This document shows, piece by piece, positions 54,268-64,000 of a stretch of DNA of 64,000 bases. The stretch spans positions 1 through 64,000 of the forward strand of contig JACEFZ010025089.1 of NCBI GenBank assembly GCA_014155875.1. Direction: 5' to 3'. Both the position numbers and the translations under genes were made by a program. The DNA comes from Cepaea nemoralis. Lineage: Eukaryota > Mollusca > Gastropoda > Stylommatophora > Helicidae. The stretch's first letter is position 1; each line of letters opens with the position of its first letter. The notes beneath the pieces were generated by a model, which searched no databases, had not been told where the DNA came from, and saw only the letters and a program-made list of their open reading frames with translations.

Positions 54268-54281
54268 CCCTCCCCCCTTAC
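54268..54281 (-). other. Polypurine tract of the minus-strand Gypsy element
   Basis: Purine run reading AAGGGGGGAGGGGG on the minus strand, about 110 bp after the frame's stop, in the position from which plus-strand DNA synthesis is primed. Confidence 0.65.
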
Positions 54282-54388
54282 GTGAGGATGCAAGTTATCA
54301 AGTATCACGGGTGATCAATGCCTACTCCGCTACTGCGATTGATCAAGTCACAGTGTCGTGCGGACTAGAGCTCCCGTCTCGATCTGAT

Positions 54389-56851
54389 TTAACGATCGTC
54401 CTGCCAGGGTTTACTGGACTTCTGCAACTCCAGCTTCCCCTTTCGAGGACCCAGCTGGACTGCAGTCGGTCGGTTTGAGGAACCAGTGGTCTGTGTACTA
54501 TCCGACACAATCCCCCTCTTCCGACCACGGTTCTCAGTGTAGCTAGCACTGCGGGTGTTCATTTGGCCGGTCATGTTCCCCCGATCACCGGGTTGAACCG
54601 AAGAAGGAACCTGCACATACATATAGGTTGAGGATTGCCTATGGTGTGACAGGCTTTCCGCTACCTGACCTGAACCCCGAACCGCGTTCTCAGCGAAACT
54701 TTGCGCCCTTTTGTGTGCAGAGTTATCGGGCTTCCCCTCATAGTGCATGAGGAGAGCGGAATGGAAAGTAACAGACTTTCCCAGGATCTCCACTCCATAG
54801 TGCTTGTGGAGCCCCACGTTATCCACTAGGAATGGGCCCTGCCACCCGATTTCGAATTCGTTCCCCTCGATTGGGAGGAGTACTAGAACTCGGTCTCCCA
54901 CCACAAAGGATATCTTCGTCTTCGTCTTCTCAGGTGTGCATTTACGGCACTCAGGACAAGACCTGATATATCTGCGCACGTCGCCTGTCATGCCCGGCCA
55001 TGTATAGTACCGGGAAAGACACTTACCGGTTGTCCCTACAGTCAGATGTCCGGTTGGGGACCTGACATGTACCTTCTGCAGCAGATTAGCTCTATAGCTC
55101 TCAGGAACCAACTTACGTTCCCACTGCCGCTTCTCTGATCCGGTCCGGATTACCTGCGACCGGTTGCCAGAGCCGAACTTACCCTGATTTAACGGGCTCA
55201 CATCGTTGGACAACCTGTTCGAACAAGGACACAGCGTCGCATCCTTGCTCCGAGCAGTACTCATCAGATCCGGCTGAGGTTTCCGGAGACTTACCTTCTC
55301 TAGACCCTCTTCCTCTGTATCTCCGACCTGCCTAGACTTATGGATGCTAGGGTGTTTTGGTTCGCCCAAAAACACATGCTTCTGGCCGAGAATTAGGGGA
55401 TAGATTGGGTCAGGTACTACTGCCGCCTGAATGCGTCCAGTAACGTACTTGCTCCGAATCTCCACATTGGCAATCGGGCAACGTAACGCTACAGCACTCC
55501 TACTGGCCGGCTGTATCTCCGTTATCTCCCCGGTGAGTTGCTCTGGGCCTGTCAGGTGGGATGCAATTACAGCAGGAAATTGCAATCCTGTGTCGTAGAG
55601 GCACATCACCTGTTGCCCGTTCACTTCTACTCTCTCAACCACTGGAGGTCTCTTTGGTTCACGATTCCCATCACCCAACTCCACTTTCCTGCAGGGTCTA
55701 TCCCTAACCTCTGCAAGACAAGCAAAGTGCAAGTCCTTCGGTTTACTTCTACACTCACTGGTATTGTGGGTGCTGGACTTACAGAATTTGCACCACCGCT
55801 CCGTCCACTTCCTCTTTGGAGAGTTAGGTGGGCTATTCTTACCTGGGTTGATGTTAGAGTTCTTCTCTAAAGTGCTTACCTTTTTCTTCGGTTCACTCGA
55901 ACCTTTGGCCTTCTTAGATGCCTTACCTAACTTACCTTGATCCTGATCTTTCGATCTCGGATCTGTTGGACTGGTGTCTCCAGTCTCGCCATAGACTTCA
56001 ACATACCTTTCAGCTAACTTGGTGACTAAATCCAATCTCTCAGCTCCATTCTCACCTAAGAAGTTTCGCAAGGGTTTCGACATTTGCATGCGCATCTGAT
56101 CTACAACCATCAACTCACGCAAACTTTCATACTCTTCTTTAAATCCGGCCAAGGCCATCCATTTCAGAAGGTATGAGTTTAACCTCACACTGTATGCTGA
56201 AAACAATTCACCAGGTTCCCGCTTAGAAGTTCTGAACTTCCTTCGGTACGAGTGTGCTGTGATTTCAAATCTCTTCAGCAATGCAGCTTTTAATGCCGGG
56301 TAATCATTCTGCATTCCCGGTGGCAAGCGTGCATAGACTTCGTAACCGGCGCCTCTGAGTCCCTGGGAGAGTTTCAAACACCATTTCTGTTTGTCTAGCC
56401 CCATTGCGATACACATTGCCTCATACTTCTCTAAGTATTGGTCTATACGTTCTTTCTCGGGTTCGAACGGCAGTAAGGGCCATTTCATAGCCTGGTAGTT
56501 ACGTCTACTGGTTGACCCTGAGCCAGAAGGTTCATCTCCTCCCACAGCTCCCTCAGTTACACCAGTAGCTGGCACTTGTGCCTCAAGTAGCTTCATACGG
56601 TACTCGTGGTCACGTTTCTCTCGGTCTGCTTCCAATTCGAGCCGTTTCATTTCGCTGTCAGCAGTAATCTTCTTTTCCTCTAAAGCCACTTTACTAGCTT
56701 CAAGTTCCCTTTCTGCTTTCCTCCTATCTCTCTCCTCTTGGCGAAAATCTCTTTCCACCGATTGTACATAGGATTTCAATGCCTCACCTTCTAGACCTAA
56801 CTTATGCCCAGTTGCCTGAACTTTGGCTAAGTCTAACTCTTGGGTAGACAT
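54389..56851 (-). CDS. Gag-protease-integrase remnant polyprotein (820 codons)
   Basis: One uninterrupted frame from ATG 56851. Order: coiled coil rich in E/K/R (about 25-95); capsid with a SCAN-like C-terminal part (about 130-290, e.g. KRFEITAHSYRRKFR and RELMVVDQMRMQM); a CCHC knuckle CKFCKSSTHNTSEC (about 352-366); an aspartic protease motif CLYDTG (about 418); an integrase H2C2 zinc module HVRSPTGHL...CPECRKC (about 595-635); then directly the integrase C-terminal module VGDRVLVLLP...GWQGPF (about 650-675). The D,D,E catalytic core expected between the last two is absent, and so are reverse transcriptase and RNase H. Absence of stops suggests recent activity in trans, or selection. Confidence 0.87.
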   Translation of the reverse strand: MSTQELDLAKVQATGHKLGLEGEALKSYVQSVERDFRQEERDRRKAERELEASKVALEEKKITADSEMKRLELEADREKRDHEYRMKLLEAQVPATGVTEGAVGGDEPSGSGSTSRRNYQAMKWPLLPFEPEKERIDQYLEKYEAMCIAMGLDKQKWCLKLSQGLRGAGYEVYARLPPGMQNDYPALKAALLKRFEITAHSYRRKFRTSKREPGELFSAYSVRLNSYLLKWMALAGFKEEYESLRELMVVDQMRMQMSKPLRNFLGENGAERLDLVTKLAERYVEVYGETGDTSPTDPRSKDQDQGKLGKASKKAKGSSEPKKKVSTLEKNSNINPGKNSPPNSPKRKWTERWCKFCKSSTHNTSECRSKPKDLHFACLAEVRDRPCRKVELGDGNREPKRPPVVERVEVNGQQVMCLYDTGLQFPAVIASHLTGPEQLTGEITEIQPASRSAVALRCPIANVEIRSKYVTGRIQAAVVPDPIYPLILGQKHVFLGEPKHPSIHKSRQVGDTEEEGLEKVSLRKPQPDLMSTARSKDATLCPCSNRLSNDVSPLNQGKFGSGNRSQVIRTGSEKRQWERKLVPESYRANLLQKVHVRSPTGHLTVGTTGKCLSRYYTWPGMTGDVRRYIRSCPECRKCTPEKTKTKISFVVGDRVLVLLPIEGNEFEIGWQGPFLVDNVGLHKHYGVEILGKSVTFHSALLMHYEGKPDNSAHKRAQSFAENAVRGSGQVAESLSHHRQSSTYMYVQVPSSVQPGDRGNMTGQMNTRSASYTENRGRKRGIVSDSTQTTGSSNRPTAVQLGPRKGKLELQKSSKPWQDDR

Positions 56852-57072
56852 GTTGACTATGAGATGTAGTTATCTATGTGTATAGGTATGCAAAGCAATA
56901 CAATCAATAACCAATCAATGGTATTAACTAAGCAACACCACAACACAAATGTCCGTCAGACAGTTATGAGATAGGTAGAAGTAGTAGAATCTTAAGTAGA
57001 CTGATGGTAGAGGATATAGACAAAGTCAGTATCCCTACGAGAGGTTCTAACAACACACAGAGGTCTGTAAAT

Positions 57073-57090
57073 ATCCCGGACGAGCCCCCA
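57073..57090 (-). other. Primer binding site, tRNA-Pro type
   Basis: The minus strand reads TGGGGGCTCGTCCGGGAT, the 18-nt proline-tRNA primer site known from many retroelements, just inside the LTR. Confidence 0.85.
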
Positions 57091-57103
57091 AATATCTCTG
57101 GAG

Positions 57104-59194
57104 TGTGACAGGTTTGCCTTGGGTATTGAGAGTTAACCAAGCCCAAGGGGTCCTTAGCACTCCCGTGTATTCTAACCCCAGGGGTTGGATGGGTAGATAC
57201 ACTGTTTACCCTGTGGTTGCCCTCAAATGGTATAAATAAGTCTACAAGCCCCTCCAGATTCTAGACCCCCACTCTCTACCTTCTCCCTTGGGACAATGAA
57301 CCCTGAGGTATCGTCCGAGACCACACTCAATCACTGTACAAAGAATCAGTCAACATCAACAAAGTTTATTCTACCCTAAAGACAATAGGTAGGATATGAA
57401 CACCCTGATAGTATAAACTATTTACAATAGCAGAAGATAGGTTAGAGACAGAATCAGAGATAGAGATGCTTCGTATATCATCACTAGGCTGACGTGCAGG
57501 TTTGAGACAGATGATCCGTCCAGTCGGTCCGACACTCACCCGGCTCTCTTCCAGAATGATGACTGGAACCTTTGGAGACCACTCCGTCCCCAGAGCTAAG
57601 ATCAGATGTCAGAGGAACTACCTCTTCGGATCACCGACTGCTGGATGAACTTCTCTGCTCTGTCCCACTGAATCGCTGTGACCAACTTTCACAGTTATCA
57701 AAGTACAGCCTGGTATGGAGACCCTCTTCCTTGAGGCGACCCCAGTTGATCTCTAGATTTCTCTAGACGTAACACATGACCAACCTAATGGTTCCCGTAG
57801 TAGAATTGTATAACCCTGATTGGGTAATGAATCAGCTACTGCAACAAGTCAACACAGTCACTAGAAAAACACCAATGTTCCGGTAACTGAGTTCACTATT
57901 CACTACACAGTCGCATGTTCAGACTCCCTCAGAGTCCTGCACACATCTTGAAACATGGTTGAGCTTGGTAACAAAACACATGGTCTCTAATTCTATGACT
58001 CGGTTGTTCGAATGATTGAGCAAGACCTATTTCATATTCAGCATACAAAGTTCGTAAAGGTCAGGATGAGTTGACCTGTCTACCACCTCGAGTTCGAGTA
58101 AGAAAATACGCAAGCTGGTGTGGGTCTAGTCATGACCGAACACTCGTGCCAACGTAGTTACAGCCCCTTTGGTTTGGGCCAATCTTTGCCTGGTCTGTCC
58201 CACGTTTAGGCGGAAACACATTGATTTGGACTTGATGAGCTCCCAGAGCTGCGCCTACCCCACCTTGGTAAGTCTCTCTGGAGTGAGCCTGCCATCATAG
58301 CTCCGTAGTAAATCAACCTTCATTATACACCGGCAAGATTGCTCTGGTAGATGAACTATATTCTGAAATAGTCTTAATCAGTTCTAATATGGAAAAACAA
58401 ACCATCTAGTTCCACTAGTGCTGTTGCAGGGTTCTAGAATCACGTGGTGAGTATGAGTCATGCATGGTGATTCTCCCTCTTGCATAATGTAGCACAGTCA
58501 GGCGTGGTAAAGTAGGTATTGTGACCCTTCGCCATGGATCACGTAGTGGTTTCCGGCAACTTAGTAATAGGCTGGTTCTAACAGGCAACACCTGAACCGG
58601 TTGATTGTTTCCAGTCAGCTTCAATGACTATCTTACGCCAGCAGGTCGTGAAATGACAGTCCGCTGTAACTTGGTTGTGGGTGAAGAAGTGGGTTCACTG
58701 CTACCCAAAAAGCAGTACCTTCTCACACAAGAGATGAAGAGTGAATGAGCTGTGCCAGCCACATTTCTCCCTCGTGCGGACGAATGCGCTCGAGAAAGAA
58801 GTGCTGCACGAAGTGTGGCAACTCCACGTGAAACTCTTTTCCACAGTGGAATTCTAGGTTCTAACAGCACGGGAAGTTAGTGTTGTACTGAGCCACCTTG
58901 GACCTCCAAATCCGGTGGTTCTCGAACCTTCCAGATGGAAAATTCCTACTGGGCTATTCCCGATCTATTTATAGACGGGAAAGTCCCGGATGACTGTCAA
59001 AGACTGTAATATAAAGGCAGGAGGTATGCCTCAAGATAGAAGACCACCGAGAAGAGCGGTCAACCTCAAGTAGATTAGAGGTAATACAGTGCCCCAATAT
59101 AAGGGCAGGGTAGGTGATAGAAAGGGGGACTATTAACTAGTTCCCTCATGAGACACGGAGACGTCGACCAGATAGTTAGCACTCTGGTCACGAC
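57104..59194 (-). repeat. 5' LTR of the minus-strand Gypsy element
   Basis: About 2.09 kb. On the minus strand it starts TGTCGTGACCAGAG and ends CCTGTCACA. It contains TATAAATA near 58970 and AATAAA near 57368. The outer boundary is inferred because no second LTR is present. Confidence 0.6.
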
Positions 59195-59257
59195 AGAATC
59201 ACGCCTACGTGATAACCACGATTGCCACTCAACAGAAGACAGCTGCTATAGGCGTGC

Positions 59258-59604
59258 TGTGTGAGGCAGCACGCAAAAAGCCCAAGGACACCCAAGGTCC
59301 TTCCGCGTGCTGTGTAGCCACGCGGGTAGGAAAGTCAGACTGGGGACTGACTTCGTAGAGAGCAGATCGTTTAGTGTTGATAGGAGTTGTAGCCAATTAG
59401 ATAGAGATTAGCAATAGGGTTAGGAAACTAGTGATAGGCAATTCTGTGGCTTTGTGTGTGATTTGATAGCGACTGTTTTTTGTAATTGTAACGAGCCAAC
59501 GGCAATAAAATGTATAGTTCATTTCCTCTCGCGCGACTTGCAAGTTTCTTGTGTGGTGTGGGAGAAGTAATCCGATGATGCCTGACACATCAGTTGTTGA
59601 CAGG
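59258..59604 (+). repeat. 5' LTR of the plus-strand Gypsy element (approximate)
   Basis: The region from TGTGTGAGGCAGCACGC to GTTGTTGACA includes AATAAA at 59504. It precedes a likely primer site. Its 3' partner lies outside the window, so both ends are approximate. Confidence 0.5.
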
Positions 59605-59616
59605 CAAGGATTAATG

Positions 59617-59634
59617 TGGTGTCAGAAGTGTGGC
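59617..59634 (+). other. Likely primer binding site
   Basis: TGGTGTCAGAAGTGTGGC resembles the TGGTGTCAGAAGTGG motif found just downstream of many Gypsy LTRs. It is about 12 bp from the inferred LTR end. Confidence 0.5.
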
Positions 59635-59639
59635 TTGAA

Positions 59640-60770
59640 CAAACGTTCAAGCTAATACACCGACCCACGGCTCTTGACTAAGATTACTAGCAGTAAATTA
59701 GAAGTTTAATTTGTGTCAGTGCAGACTAGGACGAGTTGCGAGCTAAACTGTGCCTATCGTAACAAAATAATGCTTATTTGTGCTTATTAAAATATTGTTT
59801 AGTTAAATCATGTGTTTTTCGAAGTTGTAAGTATTGATATTATTAATTTCTTTCATTGATTTATGCAATTATTTATTTGTTTATGAATAATTATCAAATA
59901 TGATTCATGGCGGAGCGATACACCGCCAGCAACATTATCGATCTTTGCAAGCTAAAAATAGCGCTGCGCCTCTGACGTAGGGCGATTGACAAGCAGTTGT
60001 TCTACGCCATTCGCAATCAGCATTTGAGTGTTTACAAATCGCCAAACTGCTGCCCGCCTGAATCTGTGCTTTATATTAATTATTATTTGTTTATTTCAGT
60101 TAGTGAATGAATATATTTATTTATTTACACAATATTATTATATTTTTATTTATTTAAAAGCATTTATTGAATGGTTTTCGTACTTTGTCTATTTGTTTAC
60201 CGTTGTGATGGCACTACTTTCGGCTATGCAAATTAGGCTTGGTCTGCACAATACTTCCATAGATTAAACTAGGTTAGGGACGAAAGGCATAAAACGTTAG
60301 AACGAAGACAGGACAATGACATTTAACATTAATTAAACTATATTCTGGTTGTACGTGGGCATGTTATTGTGATTGTACCAAATTGTCAAAAATAGCGTGT
60401 CGTTTGCAATTTGTTAATTGTTGCTGCTCTGTGAACCAGGGTGAACAACAGCTGATAGAATACTCGTGTGTATGTGAAGTGCCAAACGAGGTGACCTGTG
60501 TTACCGGATGGTGTTCCTGATTCTCGGGAACATTAAGTTGAGTATACTCAATATATTTGGCATGCAATGTGATTAATAGTGCATCTCTTTTTCAGCTTGT
60601 GATGCATTAGCATATTTTTGTACTCTGTTTGTTTCAGGATAAAATTTTTCAGGTTATAAACAAAGAGTACAATTTATAGTGCTCAGATAATAAGAAACAT
60701 AGCCATATCTAAGATAAAGAAGTGATTAAAGAGTTCAGTGCGGGTCAACGCTAGCTAATAACCCAACAGC
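59640..60770 (+). other. Long leader of the plus-strand Gypsy element
   Basis: About 1.1 kb of A/T-rich sequence between primer site and gag. No conserved frame was seen. Confidence 0.5.
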
Positions 60771-62062
60771 ATGGCTACTTTAGCTGATTTTGTAAAAGCA
60801 GGTAAAGAATTACAATACACAGGAAAGGAGCTAGAACAGTATGCCGATCAAAAATTTAAAGAAGCAAAGGATGCGGAGAGAGATGAACGCGCACGAGAAA
60901 GAGAACAAGAAAGACAACATCAATTAGAATTAAAACAGAAGCAGTTAGAACATGATAAGGAGATTAAACAACAACAGATAGAACATGATAAGGAGATTAA
61001 GCTAAAGCAATTAGATCAAGAGAAAGAATTAAAGCAAAAGCAACTAGATCAAGAGAGAGAACTAAAGCAAAAAGAGATAGATGAAATAGGCAAGAGTTAA
61101 GGAAAAACAAATTCAAGTAGAATCAGAGACACAGTTAAAGATGAAAGGTATGGATGTAGACTCCACACGCAGAGATCTCTGCCACTAAACTAAGAAGTCA
61201 ACAAGAAGAAAATAAGTTCAACAAATACAAAAGTATTATCAAACCATATTGTAAAGATGATTCCATATCAGCCTGGACAGAAAATGTCGAGTATCAGTTT
61301 AAATATCACCAAGTTCCAATAGAGATGTTGGCTATGATTTATATGAAGAACATGAGTGGTGAGCCCCTTAAAGTGATAGAATCTATACCAACTGATCTTA
61401 GATCTAACTATCAGTACATCCATGATAGGATAATGCAACACTTTTTACTTGATGCCCCTGTGTATCAGGTTCAGTTCTCAAATTTAAAACCAAAACCTAG
61501 TGAGACTTTCATTGATTACGTCTCAAATGTGCAAAGTGTACTAGATAGGTGGCTTAAAGCAGCTAACATAGGTAAAGATTTTGACAGATTAAAAAATCTA
61601 ATAGCCATGGATAAAGTGATATCCACTATACCATCTCCTTTTGCTAAATTCCTGCAGCAGTCAGACATTGAGAACATACAACAATTCGAAAAGAAAGGCT
61701 CTGCATATTTTTCTTCAAATAGAGATATTTTTAAGACTTCAAATGACTCTGAAATAGTTTCCTTTGCAAAGGACCAACCTAAAAACTATCAAAGTAATAG
61801 AAAACCATTTCATAAAGTTGATAAGAAAGATAGGAAAGTATCAAAATGTATCTACTGTCAACTGTTGCATGACACTTATTCTATGTGTGATAAATCGCCA
61901 AATTATCCGGCGCATCTTGAAAATGTTATTAAGAAGCAACAAAACAAGCGATCTGCATACAGGCGTGCAATCAAATGCTTCTTTTGTTCCAGCTACGGCC
62001 ATTATTCAAATAAGTGCCTGGGCCGCCAACTGTATGAAAGCCAACAATGCTATTTTGATTGA
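60771..62062 (+). pseudogene. Gag of the plus-strand Gmr1-like element, frameshifted
   Basis: Begins MATLADFVKAGKELQYTGKE and a long E/K/Q coiled coil with repeated QLDQE(K/R)ELKQK, then shifts frame near 61095 and again near 61170. It continues open to 62062 with a SCAN-like capsid part (WLKAANIGKDFDRLKNLIAM) and two zinc knuckles, a variant CIYCQLLHDTYSMC and a perfect CFFCSSYGHYSNKC. The breaks make this copy inactive as it stands. Confidence 0.85.
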
Positions 62063-63389
62063 TACATCTTCTGATAGTGGTAGTGAGACTGAGTGTGAAG
62101 TTGAAATGTATTACCTTTCAAGCAAGTCTGAAGATGTCTGTTGTGTGAACGATGTGTTAAGCTTTGACAATTGTGACCAATGTCACCAATTTCATGCAGA
62201 CGGAAAATTAGAATGTGGACATACAGTACCATGCTCAACTGAGAGTGTAAATGCAGCATTAGCCTCCAGAGGCAATTTAGTGTTCCACAATGCAATGGTC
62301 AACGACAGACCATGCCAATGTTTGCTGGACAGCGGCAGCACCCTTATTGGTCTTAGGAAGGAACTGGTGAGTCCAGATGATTATACAGGTGACTCTGTCA
62401 AATGCCGAACCTTTTCGGGTAACATTGAAATTTACCCTTTGGCCAAAGCCCGTATTAACACTCCTTTCCTTTCTGGTACCTTTACTTGTGCAATACTTGA
62501 CAACCCTTGTACTGACTTAATTTTGGGTTGCTTACCCCAATTGAAACAATGTACTAGCGATGAAATAGCTGCATGGGAAAGATTAAATGCAGCTAATGCA
62601 ACAACCAGAGCAGACTCTATAAAACATCAAGACACACTACAAGATGAGAGACTACTGTTGCTATCACCAACTAGCACGGATGATACCACCAGACAAAAAT
62701 TTATAGAACAGCAGAAAGCTGATCCTAGTGTGTCTCCATATTTAAAATTATTGAAAGAAAGAGCCAAAGTGACCAAAAACGCATCATGGTTCTTTAGGCT
62801 TAATAATGGCATTCTTACTAGGTATTATACAACTGGTAACCATGAGATTCAGCAAACGGTGTTACCTGTACAACACCGCCTAACTGTGCTAAAGATTGCA
62901 CATGAGTCACCGTTTGCTGGTCACCTTGCATACGACAAAACCAGGGCCAGAATTCAGGCTCATTTTTATTGGCCAGGTTTTTGCAATGATATAAAATTAT
63001 TTTGTCGTTCTTGTAATGTCTGTCAACAATTAGTACGTAAGGGTAAACATCCTACAGCTGAAGTACAATCTTCTACACTGGCTTCTAGGCCTTTGAAGGA
63101 AGGGTCAAATCTACCACCAATACACAAAGAAAGGGGCGAGAACATACTTCTGTTACTTCCAGACAAACGACATTTAGTATTGACCTCATGGCAAGGGCCA
63201 TTCAAGGTGGTACGTAAAATTTCAGATGTTGACTATGAAATATCGAATAAACGGACACTTAAAGATATTCCATGTCAACATGTTGAAACCTTACTTTTCA
63301 CGACAAGAGACAGAAGTAGAGGACAGACGAACACAGTGCACCCACACCTAGTGATCAGACGACAGACGTACATAACGCAACTACACTAG
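62040..63389 (+). CDS. Pol part 1: protease and integrase remnant
   Basis: An open frame overlapping the end of gag in the +1 frame. It holds a protease motif CQCLLDSGSTLIG (about 62317-62355), a linker, an integrase H2C2 module HESPFAGHL...CRSCNVCQQ (about 62899-63030), then after only about 35 residues the C-terminal module (ILLLLPD...SWQGPFKVV, about 63148-63215). The catalytic D,D,E core is missing. The block lies before the reverse transcriptase, the Gmr1-like (Copia-like) order. Confidence 0.85.
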   Translation, partial: ANNAILIDTSSDSGSETECEVEMYYLSSKSEDVCCVNDVLSFDNCDQCHQFHADGKLECGHTVPCSTESVNAALASRGNLVFHNAMVNDRPCQCLLDSGSTLIGLRKELVSPDDYTGDSVKCRTFSGNIEIYPLAKARINTPFLSGTFTCAILDNPCTDLILGCLPQLKQCTSDEIAAWERLNAANATTRADSIKHQDTLQDERLLLLSPTSTDDTTRQKFIEQQKADPSVSPYLKLLKERAKVTKNASWFFRLNNGILTRYYTTGNHEIQQTVLPVQHRLTVLKIAHESPFAGHLAYDKTRARIQAHFYWPGFCNDIKLFCRSCNVCQQLVRKGKHPTAEVQSSTLASRPLKEGSNLPPIHKERGENILLLLPDKRHLVLTSWQGPFKVVRKISDVDYEISNKRTLKDIPCQHVETLLFTTRDRSRGQTNTVHPHLVIRRQTYITQLH

Positions 63390-63539
63390 TTAGCGAGACT
63401 GGCAAATCCTGACAATATCCATACATCTAGTGAGAATACAGAATACACACTTAGCACCACCACCGTACTGAATCAGGTAGACGACGACGGAATGGAACTA
63501 CCTGTTCCTATTGTAGACAAGACTGCGAACATTGGATAG

Positions 63540-64000
63540 CATACGGATAGAACAGGAACTAACAGACGGTCAACGACGACAATTAATAGAATTAGTGACA
63601 GAGTATAAAGACATATTTTCTGACATTCCAGGTAGGACGGACAGAATCGAGCACTCCATTCTTCTTTCGGACTTCTAAGCCTATTAAATGCAGGCCGTAC
63701 TCAATCCCACTCAGCTATAGGGAAAATCTAAATAAGGAAATACTTAATTTAGAAGCTAGTGGGATCATCCAGAAGTCTACATCTGAGTACTCCTTTCCAA
63801 TCGTCCTAGTTAAGAAAAAAGACTCCACAATTCGTCTGTGTGTGGACTATCGGAAACTCAACAACGTCACCAAGATCGACGCAGAACCAATTCCTTCCTG
63901 CGAAGATCTTATTCTTGACATGTCCACCTCCAAAATCTTTTCTAAATTAGATCTTACTAAGGGATATTGGCAGGTCCCTATGCAGACTCAATCCATTCAT
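63540..64000 (+). CDS. Pol part 2: reverse transcriptase start, cut by window end
   Basis: Reads ELVTEYKDIFSDIPGRTDRI, shifts frame once near 63670, then runs open to the window end with KPIKCRPYSIPLSYRENLN, FPIVLVKKKDSTIRLCVDYR and KIFSKLDLTKGYWQVPM, the first motifs of a Ty3/Gypsy reverse transcriptase. The YxDD site would lie beyond the window. Confidence 0.88.

Larger units (their letters stand above)
54268..59194 (-). mobile_element. Gmr1-like Gypsy element lacking RT and integrase core
   Basis: Minus-strand order: LTR (59194-57104), tRNA-Pro-type primer site (57090-57073), one open frame (56851-54389), polypurine run AAGGGGGGAGGGGG (54281-54268). The 3' LTR is missing; a LINE tail lies about 20 bp further on. 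Between the gag/protease/integrase-remnant frame and the polypurine tract there is no room for reverse transcriptase or RNase H. Confidence 0.82.

Overview
This is a eukaryotic nuclear window. It shows long introns with GT/AG junctions, abundant micro- and minisatellites, tRNA-derived SINEs, fragments of several non-LTR (LINE) families, hAT-type MITEs and Ty3/Gypsy elements. There is no prokaryotic organisation. The repeat style and the two host genes fit a lophotrochozoan animal, most likely a gastropod mollusc; that placement is inference and was not checked by any search.

Two conserved host genes can be assembled exon by exon. (1) On the minus strand, 26924 down to 2976, is an 11-exon orthologue of ZCCHC4, the 28S rRNA N6-adenosine methyltransferase. 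The GRF-type zinc finger, the DPPF catalytic motif, the cysteine-rich C-terminal region and a final CCHC knuckle all appear in the expected order. Every splice phase fits except for one missing base in exon 9. (2) On the plus strand, 34280 (or 34142) to 45041, is a 4-exon orthologue of MFSD3, an acetyl-CoA-transporter-like member of the major facilitator superfamily. All four exons join in one frame (501 or 547 codons). The two genes point away from each other across about 7 kb of repeats.

Layout: 1-2970 LINE debris; 2976-26924 ZCCHC4, whose introns hold minisatellites, LINE fragments and SINEs; 26925-34140 a LINE, a tRNA-like sequence, SINEs and trinucleotide repeats; 34142-45041 MFSD3; 45042-51600 LINE tails, a hAT MITE and a 1-kb TGY repeat; 51659-53458 a foldback element and a tandem LTR dimer; 54040-64000 a LINE tail and two head-to-head Ty3/Gypsy elements of Gmr1-like type. 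The second of these runs off the window inside its reverse transcriptase.

The most unusual signal is how the tandem arrays arose. A 43-bp array (17 copies) in MFSD3 intron 2 repeats the gene's own exon-2 splice donor. A 60/63-bp array in ZCCHC4 triplicates a splice acceptor plus the start of exon 8, with all copies in frame and without stops. A 75-residue His/Asp-rich coding minisatellite sits in the central loop of MFSD3. Several other arrays are amplified pieces of LINEs: a 73-bp array of about 31 copies from a LINE 3' end, and 21-, 24- and 26-bp arrays from LINE reading frames. A second theme is that both Gmr1-like elements keep the integrase zinc-binding and C-terminal modules but lack the catalytic core between them; one still has an open 820-codon frame with no reverse transcriptase at all.
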